A stretch of DNA of 64,000 bases from Chitinophaga sp. HK235 (GCF_018255755.1 NZ_CP073766.1:7376501-7440500), one strand, 5' to 3'; positions 45,447-54,323 are shown, counted from the first letter of the stretch. Program-made: numbers and translations. The notes: generated from the sequence alone by a model not told the origin.

Positions 45447-46379
45447 TTAGTTGAGCTCGTTGATGATTATATTTTCAGGCGCATTGATGACTTTGGTTAC
45501 TGCCTGGTTGTAGTAGATTTCGATTTTATCTATTTCCTTTTGGGTATTTTCTCTGGAAAGAAGCGCGGATACTTTGGATAGATCAATTTCTCTTTCTTTA
45601 TTAATATCAATGAGGTTTACCAGAGAAGGAAGTACCATTCTGGAGCCTTCTTTCAGCTGTACCCACATTAAGGCTTCATTTTCTACCCCGGCTTTGGCAG
45701 CTGAATCATAAAAGGTGACACCGTTTTTCATGGCTTCCTTCAGGATTGTAATATCTTTCATACTAAGACCATGGTGATTTACCTGTTTGTTCATTTCTTC
45801 CAGGTTATGGGGATTGATGGAGAAATGATGAACATAATGTCCTTCACTCAGTTTGAACTGGGTGCCCAATGTTGTTTGCATGGAATCGCTGCTGGTGTCT
45901 CCGGAGTTCCTGAAGGGGGATGATATTTGCTCGGAATAGATGTGGCTGTCTTCGAATTTATTTACGCCATGTGTAATTTGGACTGTTCCATGCAAGGACA
46001 GGTTAGCATCTTTACTGGCGAATGTTCCGCCAAAAAGCCGGACATCCAGACAACTTAACATATTTTCAAGAATGATTTTCCGGGCTTTCTGGGATTCTTT
46101 TTTATCACTTTTGGGTAATGGTCCGAAGAACCTGGTATAGGTTTCTTCCAGGCTTCTCGGCTGCATTTCTTCACTCAGGCTTTTGAAGTAAAATATTTTT
46201 TCGTCATTGTGGTGTTTAGTTAAGTAGTTTCTGATACTGTATTTAAAGGCTTTATCTGTAGCATAAACGGAGCCATCAGGTAGCGTTCTGGGTTGATGAG
46301 AGAAATCAGCATTGTAGTTTGCATTGATTGATTTGACAATGGCACAGCCAAATACACGGTTGTTAAAAGGATTGTTCAT
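45447..46379 (-). CDS. cas7: CRISPR-associated protein Cas7 (type I-B, Csh2-like)
   Basis: The 310-residue backbone subunit of Cascade starts 'NRVFGCAIVKSINANYNADF' and contains the family segment 'LDVRLFGGTFASKDANLSLH' followed by 'GTVQITHGVNKF'. Several copies bind along the crRNA spacer. The gene is 61 nt after cas8b and 5 nt before cas5. Confidence 0.94.
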   Translation of the reverse strand: MNNPFNNRVFGCAIVKSINANYNADFSHQPRTLPDGSVYATDKAFKYSIRNYLTKHHNDEKIFYFKSLSEEMQPRSLEETYTRFFGPLPKSDKKESQKARKIILENMLSCLDVRLFGGTFASKDANLSLHGTVQITHGVNKFEDSHIYSEQISSPFRNSGDTSSDSMQTTLGTQFKLSEGHYVHHFSINPHNLEEMNKQVNHHGLSMKDITILKEAMKNGVTFYDSAAKAGVENEALMWVQLKEGSRMVLPSLVNLIDINKEREIDLSKVSALLSRENTQKEIDKIEIYYNQAVTKVINAPENIIINELN

Positions 46380-46440
46380 TGATTTAATGAGTTTAAATTA
46401 TTTAGATGAATGTTATATGTTTACTGTTGTAGCAAGAATT

Positions 46441-48309
46441 TTAATTTTCATTTTTTTCCCTTGGAGTGCTAAAGAGTGCATTTTCGGAAAAGTACCCGGA
46501 TACAAAAATTGGCATTAAATCCTGGATATTGGTGTTGGTATTATATGCAGTTACCGCGGCAATGGATCGGTCAAAGCTGGAGGAAAACGGCTCATGAATG
46601 TAGTGCGCCAATAATTTTACAATAGCTTTGTTGAGATTGGAAGCGCTGACATGGCGGAGGAATGGGTCTAATAGTTTATGACTTCTGTCTTCGCTTTTGC
46701 TTCTATATAATAGTTGGTATATAACCTGCCCTGCAGCAAAGGCATATTGCTCATCGGATTCGATGTATACTTCATTTTTTGCAAGTTTTTTAATGAAGTC
46801 CTGATGTTCTTTTAATTTATTCGCCATAGTTTCTTTGGATTTATTATGTGATAGATTAAATTTTTCTGAGAGACTAAACCAGATGTTCAGTTTTTCCCTT
46901 ATGTTCCTGTCTTCTTTATCGTAGCCGTTTTCAATTTTATCCAGCCTGATATCTTCAAGAATACTGATTCGAAGTATGCTGTCGAACATCTGTTGTGTAA
47001 CGGACGATTTTATTGATTTGTAGATATAGTTATAGAATGCATTTCGATATTCCATAACCAGCAGGAATGTTTGATCCGATTTGCAATATTGAGGGTCAAT
47101 CTCTTCAAAGTAACGGTACTGATATGTTCCGGCTTTTGTTTTAGTGATCAGGGCATTGTTGAAAATGGGCTGAAGTACGGCCTGTTGAAGTTCAAATACA
47201 TTGTCAATATAGTTGGAGGATCGGGTGTTAAACAAATCCTTGATGTGCCATGGGTTGTTTTCTTCATCCCGTAAGTAATATTGAAAACTATCTACTGCAT
47301 CAAAATCTTTAATGGATCCACGATCAGAATATAAGAGGTGATAGTTGTGTAACTGCAAATCGTGCTTATAATAAAGCTCCTCAATAATTTCCCTGAAACC
47401 AACCCTTTCTCCGAGTTCCGCATTTTTCTTAAACAGTGCAATAGAGTCTTTCCCAAGATGACTTTGGGGGGAATCGGGTAAGTCATCCTTATGGATAAAA
47501 ATAGGTAAAGGGTTGGGTAAAATGCCTCTGCTCATTATTTCCTGAAAGTCATAGAGATTCCTGGCGGTTTGTGTACTGATTCTATGTGCTATGTCAAAAG
47601 AGGCTGTCTGATGTGTGAGAAACCGTTTTTTAGTAGGATATCCGTTCTGGAAATTACTAGTACCGTGAAGAATACCTTCGTAAAGCTGGTTGTACTCATT
47701 AGTGTTAAACAACTTATCAGTTAAATACTGGTTGTTGGCCTCTTCATATTTTTCTCTTGGCACATCCAGGTAAAATATAACGTATTCGGCATCTTTCACC
47801 TGATCATATAATGGTACCAGATTTAACCATGCATCGAATTTTTCCTCTGAGTCAAGAGCCTGCGCAAATACCTTTACGTACTCCTGGTCTTCTTTTGATG
47901 GTGCCAGGGCAATGGCTTTGTCGAAATAGGCATTTATTCTTTCATATACCTGTGTTTTGGTGTTGGACTTATATTTCTCACCTCCTGTGAGGTTTTCACG
48001 CTTAATAGCAACACAGTAGGGAGAACAGGAATGAATGGCTTTTATAGGGAGGTCAAAACACTTGTTGGTGTCCACACACCAGGAAAGCCGGGATAATGCA
48101 GCGCTTTCTTTAAGAAATTTGCTCTCCTCCATGGTGGGATCTTTTTTCCTGGTAAAGGCATATTGTACCAGTGAATTGTTATCCATAAAAAGCCTTCCAT
48201 CTTTTTGCTGGATTCTTAATAGGATATGAAGTCCTTCCTTGACTTTAATGCCAATGGATTTAAATACAGGATCAAGGGATTCGATGAATCCTGATAAAAC
48301 GTTTATCAT
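46441..48309 (-). CDS. cas8b: CRISPR-associated large subunit Cas8b (Csh1-like)
   Basis: The 622-residue protein lies at the large-subunit position and matches the divergent Csh1/TM1802 style: an N-terminal region with paired cysteines ('SWCVDTNKCFD', 'HSCSPYCVAI'), 'ISTQTARNLYDFQEIMSRGI' in the middle, and a helical C-terminal part ending near 'FVSGYFSENALF'. Its role is PAM recognition and Cascade recruitment of Cas3. The subtype call rests on gene order and these features; no search was possible. Confidence 0.9.
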   Translation of the reverse strand: MINVLSGFIESLDPVFKSIGIKVKEGLHILLRIQQKDGRLFMDNNSLVQYAFTRKKDPTMEESKFLKESAALSRLSWCVDTNKCFDLPIKAIHSCSPYCVAIKRENLTGGEKYKSNTKTQVYERINAYFDKAIALAPSKEDQEYVKVFAQALDSEEKFDAWLNLVPLYDQVKDAEYVIFYLDVPREKYEEANNQYLTDKLFNTNEYNQLYEGILHGTSNFQNGYPTKKRFLTHQTASFDIAHRISTQTARNLYDFQEIMSRGILPNPLPIFIHKDDLPDSPQSHLGKDSIALFKKNAELGERVGFREIIEELYYKHDLQLHNYHLLYSDRGSIKDFDAVDSFQYYLRDEENNPWHIKDLFNTRSSNYIDNVFELQQAVLQPIFNNALITKTKAGTYQYRYFEEIDPQYCKSDQTFLLVMEYRNAFYNYIYKSIKSSVTQQMFDSILRISILEDIRLDKIENGYDKEDRNIREKLNIWFSLSEKFNLSHNKSKETMANKLKEHQDFIKKLAKNEVYIESDEQYAFAAGQVIYQLLYRSKSEDRSHKLLDPFLRHVSASNLNKAIVKLLAHYIHEPFSSSFDRSIAAVTAYNTNTNIQDLMPIFVSGYFSENALFSTPREKNEN

Positions 48310-48457
48310 AAAAATGTTGTTTTATAAAGCCACAGTTGTTCAGTCCTGACTAATGAAGTGTAGCAGGGATGAATGTAATACCTTGGTGGTGCGATTAGTG
48401 GGAAACTTGGGGTAGGGGCTCGAGCATTCGTGGGTACAATCGGGGTATTTCAATATT

Positions 48458-48589
48458 TTACGGTTTATTGAAATGTCGGTTGTTGCATATCTCACAGAAT
48501 GGATCTCCTTGAGCATTATTGCAGTTTAGATATGTTGGATTTGGTTGTTTTTGTCGTGGTTTATTTATAAGACGTTCGTATTTTTTCAT
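48458..48589 (-). CDS. Candidate mini-protein with CCCH-type cluster between cas6 and cas8b
   Basis: A 43-residue ORF from ATG 48589 to TAA 48458 reads 'MKKYERLINKPRQKQPNPTY' and continues with Cys23, Cys32, Cys35 and His39, a C-x8-C-x2-C-x3-H pattern that could bind zinc. The first half is strongly basic. It lies on the same strand as the cas genes in the 479-nt gap between cas6 and cas8b, 149 nt before cas8b. It is too short for routine calling. It may be a real regulator or accessory factor, or a chance ORF in AT-rich DNA. Confidence 0.35.
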   Translation of the reverse strand: MKKYERLINKPRQKQPNPTYLNCNNAQGDPFCEICNNRHFNKP

Positions 48590-48788
48590 TTAGGAAAATT
48601 ATTTGTTAGGATTCCTAAATTAAATAAAATTCCTCATATAGATACTGACGATAGCTTTTTTATTTTATTCCTTTTTTAGAATTGGTTTAATTTGTATTAT
48701 TGATAAATTGTACCTTATGGCAAATCGGTATTGAAAGTATAGTTATTGACGATGTTGGATTTTGTATCTTATATAATTGAACCATGCT
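48590..48788. other. AT-rich spacer upstream of mini-ORF and cas8b
   Basis: This stretch holds TTAGGATTCCTAA (48606-48618), a palindrome, and an outer pair ATTTAGGAA / TTCCTAAAT at 48589-48597 and 48612-48620. These could be an operator for the cas8b-cas2 operon. No clear promoter consensus was seen. The remaining region is poly-T/A rich without a further gene. Confidence 0.3.
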
Positions 48789-49595
48789 TTATAAGGTCTG
48801 TTTTATGGCTACACTTCCCATACACAAACTGTTATAAATACCAACCCCACTATTAATCAACAGACTCAAAGCATCCGCATTCGCTTTTGCTTTCAACAAA
48901 AAGTTCATATAGCCTCTGATTTTAGTCTCTCCTGGTGTTCCCGCTTTAATCGTTGTCAACCTGGACTTAGGCGGATTAGACATTAGTTGCACGGATATTT
49001 TAGCATCCTCGAATACAGCCTTGGTTGCTTCTTCTCCATAAAGTGTCCGATGTTTCTCCTGCCAGTTGAACAAGATCAAATCACAAAAGGCTTCATGCTC
49101 CGGAGATAAAAAATTATAGTGGCCGTTAGCGCTTTTTTGTCCGCAAACGATAGGAGATATCGGCTCTAATGTTACTTCCTGCGAATGAGCACCATTTTCT
49201 GCAAATAAGGGTGGTAGTATTTCTACAGAGGAAATAGTAAAAGCTGCTTTGCTTTTAAAGTCAGCAATTTCAACCTGCTGATTCATAAAGAGCCCTTTTA
49301 TAAATGTGGATGCAGCCTGCGGCAAGTGAAAAGACAGGATCAAAACGGCTTCATTGCTCAGTAAACACAGTCGGTCACCCTTAATCCTGAAGGGCGTGTT
49401 TAAATCCGAACAGGTGAATAATTTGAAGGCCTTCAGGGAATTGTCCCTGGTATATCCTCTGTCATGCAGGAAGGTGGCGTACTCGGCATCTCCCCTGGCC
49501 AGTATTTTATAAATGACTGCTGAAAGTGGATACTGGTAATTGATTGGGATAACTGAATTGGCCTGCTTAGCAGTGATTATAATCTTTACTTGCAT
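48789..49595 (-). CDS. cas6: CRISPR RNA endonuclease Cas6
   Basis: The 268-residue RAMP nuclease begins 'MQVKIIITAKQANSVIPINY' and ends with the Gly-rich loop 'LINSGVGIYNSLCMGSVAI' characteristic of Cas6. It cuts pre-crRNA in the repeat and stays on the 3' hairpin or handle. It is the first cas gene and is separated from cas8b by about 480 nt, so it may have its own promoter in the 123-nt region shared with the divergent deacetylase gene. Confidence 0.95.
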   Translation of the reverse strand: MQVKIIITAKQANSVIPINYQYPLSAVIYKILARGDAEYATFLHDRGYTRDNSLKAFKLFTCSDLNTPFRIKGDRLCLLSNEAVLILSFHLPQAASTFIKGLFMNQQVEIADFKSKAAFTISSVEILPPLFAENGAHSQEVTLEPISPIVCGQKSANGHYNFLSPEHEAFCDLILFNWQEKHRTLYGEEATKAVFEDAKISVQLMSNPPKSRLTTIKAGTPGETKIRGYMNFLLKAKANADALSLLINSGVGIYNSLCMGSVAIKQTL

Positions 49596-49718
49596 AGTAT
49601 AGTTTAGAGCGGTTCAGTATTGCTATCTAACGAATCTTGCAAGTTTTTTCCAGGAATTTGTGAATAGAATGTAAATCCGTACATCTACTTATTAGAAAAT
49701 ATTTCTATCTTATATCCC

Positions 49719-50642
49719 ATGAAATACTTATTGATACTGATATTATCATCATCGCTGTTTTGCACTGCCCAACGGAAACAAGTCGCCATCACCATGGATG
49801 ACGCGCCGATCATGGCCCTGCCGGAGAGCTACACACCTGCCCAACTCAAAGCCACCAACGAAAAGCTCCTGCAAAAGATAACGGCATTACATACGTCCTT
49901 GAGCATTTTCATCAATGCCGCCAACTGCGTAACACCAGAACATCTGCAGCTGCTGAAACAATGGGCGGACAATCCTTTGATCACTTTGGGAAGTCATACT
50001 TTAAATCACCCCAACTGCGCGGATTTGACAATTGATAGTTTCAAGATGGAAGTGATGATCAACGACTATATCGTTAAGTCTGTGGCGAAAGGCAAGCCGG
50101 TGCCTTATTTCAGGTTCCCATACAATGCTATCGGGAAGGATAGTATGGCGCAGGCGTTGCGCCTGGAGTATCTGAAAGAAAAGGATTATACAGCTGTTCC
50201 GTTTACGATCGAGAGCAGTGACTACATGTATGAAGCGTTGTATCAGGATGCGTTAAAGAGAAAAGACAAAGAGAAAGCAAAAGAAGTGGCGAGTGCTTAT
50301 ATAAAATATACGCTACATTGCTTCACATATTTTGAGCAGCTGGCGAAGGAAGTATGTGGAAGGGATATACCACAGATCTATCTCTGTCATGTAAATCAGC
50401 TCAATACCGATTATTATGAAGAGTTGGTAAAAGCCCTGCAGGGGAGAGGGTATCAGTTTGTTTCCCTGGAGAAAGCACTGCAGGACAAAGCTTATGCTAC
50501 ACCGGTCTATTACCATCAGCAGTATGGTTTTTCCTGGCTGTTTCGCTGGATACCGGAAACGGATAAACGAAAACAGTACCTGCGAAACAGCCCGGAACCG
50601 GATATTTACAACGCCTACGAAGCCCTGAATGCAAAGAAATAA
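49719..50642 (+). CDS. Polysaccharide deacetylase (NodB-type), exported
   Basis: The 307-residue protein has a signal peptide ('LLILILSSSLFCTAQ') and the NodB motifs 'VAITMDDAP' (Asp27-Asp28), 'SHTLNHPN' (His92, His96) and 'PYFRFPYN'. It removes N- or O-acetyl groups from polysaccharides in the envelope. A broken paralogue of its first 120 nt lies at 38093, beyond the other end of the CRISPR island. The gene is divergent from cas6. Confidence 0.9.
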   Translation: MKYLLILILSSSLFCTAQRKQVAITMDDAPIMALPESYTPAQLKATNEKLLQKITALHTSLSIFINAANCVTPEHLQLLKQWADNPLITLGSHTLNHPNCADLTIDSFKMEVMINDYIVKSVAKGKPVPYFRFPYNAIGKDSMAQALRLEYLKEKDYTAVPFTIESSDYMYEALYQDALKRKDKEKAKEVASAYIKYTLHCFTYFEQLAKEVCGRDIPQIYLCHVNQLNTDYYEELVKALQGRGYQFVSLEKALQDKAYATPVYYHQQYGFSWLFRWIPETDKRKQYLRNSPEPDIYNAYEALNAKK

Positions 50643-50646
50643 GGCA

Positions 50647-51150
50647 TCAGGCTGTTTGTAGTCTGGCTTTTATTTTTTCCAGTTGGTGGATATGCCGTTT
50701 GGTGTGGATGTTTATAAACTGTATCCATTCCAGGCGTGTAAACGGACCGAAGCCGGGGACTTCAAAATCCAGGCAGGTATCTTCCAGCGGAACGGTTTGA
50801 GCGGCATGCAACAACTTTTCCCAGGCATGGTGAAGGTCTTGCAGCAGCGCTTCCTTTTGATAACTCTCTTGTGTAGGGAGTACCATTTCGGGGGATTGCA
50901 TTTGAATATCGAAGTTGAGGAAGAGCTCTTTGATAGCTGCCACTTTCTCATCCGGCTGACGCTCAGTGGGAGCTACACTGCCGTATACGATACCGCAGTT
51001 ACCGGCCCTGGTGATATGTTCTGTTACCTGTCCTGCTGTCCAGCTTCCTTCGAAGGGAAGGGTATTGATCTGTTCTTCTGAAAACGAGGAGAGCACTTGC
51101 AGGAGTGAGCTGCCTGTAGTTTCTACTTCTTGCACGAGTTGTTGTCTCAT
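50647..51150 (-). CDS. DinB-superfamily protein
   Basis: The 167-residue four-helix-bundle protein shows the DinB/YfiT pattern: His in 'GQVTEHITRAGN', 'LHHAWEKLLHAAQTV' in the middle, and the closing 'QFINIHTKRHIHQLEKIKA' with two metal-type histidines. Members are metal-dependent, often thiol-transferases. Its upstream region holds TAAGTTTG at 51175-51182, a matching -7 box on the minus strand. Confidence 0.88.
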   Translation of the reverse strand: MRQQLVQEVETTGSSLLQVLSSFSEEQINTLPFEGSWTAGQVTEHITRAGNCGIVYGSVAPTERQPDEKVAAIKELFLNFDIQMQSPEMVLPTQESYQKEALLQDLHHAWEKLLHAAQTVPLEDTCLDFEVPGFGPFTRLEWIQFINIHTKRHIHQLEKIKARLQTA

Positions 51151-51300
51151 ATTTTACCGGATTTATGTTTGTAGCAAACTTAGGGTCATTTTCTCAGTCG
51201 GGGCATGGTGAAAAGTGACTTTTCACAGGGTGCATTGCGACAGTGCAATTTAATCTTTATCTTGTGTCTGAAATTAATTCCACGTACAAATCAACTCACC

Positions 51301-51600
51301 ATGGATTTACAGACATTTGTTACTTCCGTAAAAGCTGCCCGTCCGCCAGACGAACTGACCGTTCACCTGCAAGCCCTGTGGCATGCAGGTAAAGGCAACT
51401 GGGACCAGGCCCATGAGCTGGTACAGGATTTACCCGACCGCGATGCAGCCCATATCCATGCCTACCTCCACCGTGTGGAAGGCGATCAGTGGAATGCGGA
51501 CTACTGGTACCGCCGGGCCGGAGAGAAAAGTCCTGCCATAAGCCTGGAGGCCGAATGGGAACAACTGGTTAGTAGGTTTCTGACCACAACAACAAAATAA
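51301..51600 (+). CDS. Conserved small hypothetical protein
   Basis: The 99-residue cytosolic protein contains 'LWHAGKGNWDQAHELVQDLP' and 'HAYLHRVEGDQWNADYWYRR', a helical pattern I have seen in many bacterial small proteins of unknown function. I chose ATG 51301 because the longer frame from 51205 begins in the upstream region with non-coding character. It precedes the DUF1080 gene by 25 nt. Confidence 0.75.
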   Translation: MDLQTFVTSVKAARPPDELTVHLQALWHAGKGNWDQAHELVQDLPDRDAAHIHAYLHRVEGDQWNADYWYRRAGEKSPAISLEAEWEQLVSRFLTTTTK

Positions 51601-51625
51601 TCATCCACCTATTTCAAGTTATATC

Positions 51626-52402
51626 ATGAAAGGAAAAATCTTATTGACCGCTTTTTTAGTAGGCGGATTTACTATTGCCAACGCACAAGACCAGAAAGCC
51701 AAACCCGAAGATACGGAAGTGTACAGCCCCGTTCCGCCGGAAGTGAAACCCGGCAAAAAATGCGGAGAGGCTCCGTCCGATGCAATCATTTTATTTGACG
51801 GTACCAACCTGGACCAGTGGGTGATGGCGGATGACAGAAATGCACCGGCCAAATGGATCGTAGAAAAAGGAGTGCTGACGGTCAACAAAAAAGTGGGCAA
51901 TATTGAAACTAAAAAAGCTTTCAACAACTACCAGCTGCATATCGAATGGCGGGTACCGGCCAACATTACCGGCACCGGCCAGGGAAGAGGCAACAGCGGT
52001 GTTTTCCTGGCCTCCATCGGTAAAGGGGATGCTGGCTACGAACTGCAGGTACTGGACTCCTACAATAACAAAACCTATACAAACGGTATGGCCGCCAGCA
52101 TCTACAAACAATACGTGCCACTGGCCAATCCTACCAACAAACCCGGTGAATGGCAGACCTACGACGTGATCTGGACAGCTCCTGTCTTCGGCGGCGATGG
52201 TGCACTGGTAAGCCCTGCACGGGTAACGGTTCTATTCAACGGAGTGCTGGTACAAAACAATGTGGAACTGAAAGGGCCTACGCAATATATCGGAGCACCT
52301 GCCTATCGCCAGGCACATGGTCCAAGCCCGATTAAACTGCAGGCTCACGGCGATAAGAGTGAGCCACTGAGTTTCCGTAATATCTGGATCAGAGAATTAT
52401 AA
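51626..52402 (+). CDS. DUF1080/3-keto-disaccharide hydrolase-family exported protein
   Basis: The 258-residue protein has a signal peptide ('LTAFLVGGFTIANAQ') and the concanavalin-type domain of DUF1080: 'AIILFDGTNLDQWVMAD', 'KAFNNYQLHIEWRVPANITG', 'GNSGVFLAS', 'YELQVLDSYNNKTY', and 'PLSFRNIWIREL' at the end. The family binds or hydrolyses keto-glycosides in the periplasm. It could act on the products of the Gfo/Idh locus at 20769 but is unlinked to it. Confidence 0.9.
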   Translation: MKGKILLTAFLVGGFTIANAQDQKAKPEDTEVYSPVPPEVKPGKKCGEAPSDAIILFDGTNLDQWVMADDRNAPAKWIVEKGVLTVNKKVGNIETKKAFNNYQLHIEWRVPANITGTGQGRGNSGVFLASIGKGDAGYELQVLDSYNNKTYTNGMAASIYKQYVPLANPTNKPGEWQTYDVIWTAPVFGGDGALVSPARVTVLFNGVLVQNNVELKGPTQYIGAPAYRQAHGPSPIKLQAHGDKSEPLSFRNIWIREL

Positions 52403-52410
52403 TATCCCAA

Positions 52411-52452
52411 CTGTTTTGCTGCTCATTTAAAACAGAATGGGCAGCAAAACAG
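52411..52452 (+). terminator. Hairpin downstream of DUF1080 gene
   Basis: Twelve-bp perfect arms (CTGTTTTGCTGC / GCAGCAAAACAG) enclose an 18-nt loop just after the stop codon. No T-tract follows, so termination efficiency is uncertain. It is the only notable structure in the gap before the convergent reductase gene. Confidence 0.5.
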
Positions 52453-52571
52453 GATATCCTCCAGCAGTAGTAATATATCTTCCAAAAGCCAGTCAAACAG
52501 CGGCGCTTCCTCCCGCGGGCATCCTGTACAGCCTGTCCATATGCTTCCTATCACCTTTGTAATCCCGTAGC

Positions 52572-53135
52572 TCATTGTTTCACCGGTTCATAGTACAACA
52601 ATACATTGCCCGACCCCATAGCCCTTACCCGCAGCAGTTTTAGGGAATGTTTATCTGAAATGCCCGCAAACACAGTTTTACCACCGCCCAGGATGGTAGG
52701 ACTGATAATCACCCGCAGCTCATCGAGCAGGTTGAGCTCCAGAAAGGATACGGCCAGGTTGGAGCTTCCCAGGATCATAATGGTATTGCCATCTTCCTGT
52801 TTTAACCGGCTGATCTCTTCTGTCAGATTGTTTTTTATCAGCACTGTATTGTGCCAGTCAGCTTTTTCGAGTGTACGGGAAAAAACGATCTTGGGAAGCG
52901 AATTCATTTTTTCGGCTACGACCGGCTCTTTCTCCCGGGCAATGGCCGAAGGCCAGAAATCATACATCATCTCGTAGGTAGTACGCCCGAAAACAAGCGT
53001 GCCGGCCTCTTTTAGCAGTTCTACGGAATAGTCGCTGAACTCCTGGTCGACGGTATGCCAGCCGAGCTTAGGGTCCTCGCTGGCCTCAAAATAACCGTCC
53101 AGTGAAATCATCATCTGAAATATAACTTTTCTCAT
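52572..53135 (-). CDS. Dihydrofolate reductase/RibD C-terminal-like reductase
   Basis: The 187-residue protein has the RibD_C/DHFR fold features 'MMISLDGYFEASEDPKLGWH', 'TLVFGRTTYEMMYDFWPS', 'MILGSSNLAVSFLELNLLDE' and 'LRVIISPTILGGGKTVF'. It probably reduces a pterin- or flavin-related compound with NADPH. It is divergent from a GlxA-type AraC regulator that is a likely controller. A -7 box TAAGTTTG is at 53157-53164 on the minus strand. Confidence 0.9.
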   Translation of the reverse strand: MRKVIFQMMISLDGYFEASEDPKLGWHTVDQEFSDYSVELLKEAGTLVFGRTTYEMMYDFWPSAIAREKEPVVAEKMNSLPKIVFSRTLEKADWHNTVLIKNNLTEEISRLKQEDGNTIMILGSSNLAVSFLELNLLDELRVIISPTILGGGKTVFAGISDKHSLKLLRVRAMGSGNVLLYYEPVKQ

Positions 53136-53156
53136 AACCGGGGTAACTTTTTATTA

Positions 53157-53164
53157 CAAACTTA
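53157..53164 (-). promoter_or_regulatory. Bacteroidota -7 box (TAAGTTTG) for reductase gene
   Basis: The minus-strand TAAGTTTG lies 21 nt upstream of the reductase start and fits the TAnnTTTG consensus. Its transcript would have a short leader. Confidence 0.5.
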
Positions 53165-53234
53165 CTGTCGTTAACTGAGATCTCCGGGTATCATTTCCGA
53201 CAAAATGGAGGTTGTTTACGACATCGGATTTTTT

Positions 53235-53242
53235 TATATTTG
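53235..53242 (+). promoter_or_regulatory. Bacteroidota -7 box (TATATTTG) for AraC/GlxA gene
   Basis: TATATTTG lies 4 nt before the ATG at 53247. A TTG at 53212-53214 is 20 nt upstream, the expected spacing. The layout predicts a leaderless transcript. Confidence 0.55.
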
Positions 53243-53246
53243 GTTC

Positions 53247-54233
53247 ATGAAACACATATCCATCCTCGTCCCCAAAGGTGATGTAGCCCTATCTTGCATT
53301 GAAGGCTCATTTACGGTGTTCAACAAGGTTAATGACTTTCTGGCCGTATCGGGAAAACCACCTTTGTTCAAAGTGCAGCTGGTAGGGCTTGCACGGGAAT
53401 CAGAAACTTACCACCGTCTTTTTTCTGTGACGCCAGACCTTACGCTGGATGAAGTCAGCAAAACAGACCTGATCATCATTCCTGCGGTGAATGGCGAAAT
53501 GGATAAAGTCATCAGCATGAACCAGGGCTTCTTTCCCTGGGTGGTGGCTCAGCATCAGAGAGGTGCTGAAGTTGCCAGCCTCTGTGTGGGCGCTTTCCTG
53601 CTGGCATCTACCGGTCTGCTGAACGGCAAAAAATGCGCTACCCACTGGTTTGCGGCCAATCATTTCAGGAAGATGTTCCCGGATGTAACCCTGGTCTCCG
53701 AAAAAATCATCACTGATGAAGGTGGGATCTACTCCAGCGGAGGAGCCGCCTCCTTCTACAATCTCATCATCTACCTCGTGGAGAAATATGCCGGCAAAGA
53801 ACTGGCCATTCTCTGCTCCAAAATGTTTGAGATCGAATTTGAAAGAAGTAATCAATCACCCTTCATCATCTTCGAAGGCCAGAAAAGCCACGATGATGAA
53901 CCCATCCGAAAGGCACAGGAATATATCGAAAACAATTTCTCAGAAAAAATTACAGTGGATCAGCTGGCGACCATGTTCTCCCTCAGCCGCAGAAACCTGG
54001 AACGGCGCTTCAAAAAAGCTACGTCCAACACAGCAGTGGAATACATGCAGCGTGTGAAGATAGAGGCAGCTAAAAACAGCCTCGAAACCTCTTCCGAAAA
54101 TGTCAGCGAAGTCATGTATAAAGTAGGATATACTGATACCAAAGCTTTCCGTACTACCTTCAAAAAAATCACGGGCCTGTCACCACAGGAATACCGTAAC
54201 AAATACAACCGGCAAATGGCGGCTGCCAGCTAA
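53247..54233 (+). CDS. GlxA-type AraC-family regulator with DJ-1/PfpI domain
   Basis: The 328-residue protein has an N-terminal DJ-1/PfpI-like domain ('HISILVPKGDVALSCIEGSF', 'ASLCVGAFLLASTGLLNGKK' with the nucleophile-elbow Cys) and a C-terminal AraC helix-turn-helix pair ('KITVDQLATMFSLSRRNLER', 'VGYTDTKAFRTTFKKITGLS'). It likely controls the divergent reductase. The in-frame ATG at 53205 lies upstream of the promoter box, so 53247 is preferred. Confidence 0.9.
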   Translation: MKHISILVPKGDVALSCIEGSFTVFNKVNDFLAVSGKPPLFKVQLVGLARESETYHRLFSVTPDLTLDEVSKTDLIIIPAVNGEMDKVISMNQGFFPWVVAQHQRGAEVASLCVGAFLLASTGLLNGKKCATHWFAANHFRKMFPDVTLVSEKIITDEGGIYSSGGAASFYNLIIYLVEKYAGKELAILCSKMFEIEFERSNQSPFIIFEGQKSHDDEPIRKAQEYIENNFSEKITVDQLATMFSLSRRNLERRFKKATSNTAVEYMQRVKIEAAKNSLETSSENVSEVMYKVGYTDTKAFRTTFKKITGLSPQEYRNKYNRQMAAAS

Positions 54234-54293
54234 CACCTGCAGTGGCTGTTGTCTTCCTCCCTTTTGTTGCTTTTCTTCCTCAACTACATTCCT

Positions 54294-54323
54294 GCCGGAT
54301 GGGTATTTGTCTGCCCATCCGGC
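54294..54323 (+). terminator. Hairpin after AraC/GlxA gene
   Basis: A 10-bp perfect stem (GCCGGATGGG / CCCATCCGGC) with a 10-nt loop lies between the regulator and the nucleotidyltransferase-fold gene. A T-tract is absent, so it may be a weak terminator or barrier. Confidence 0.5.
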
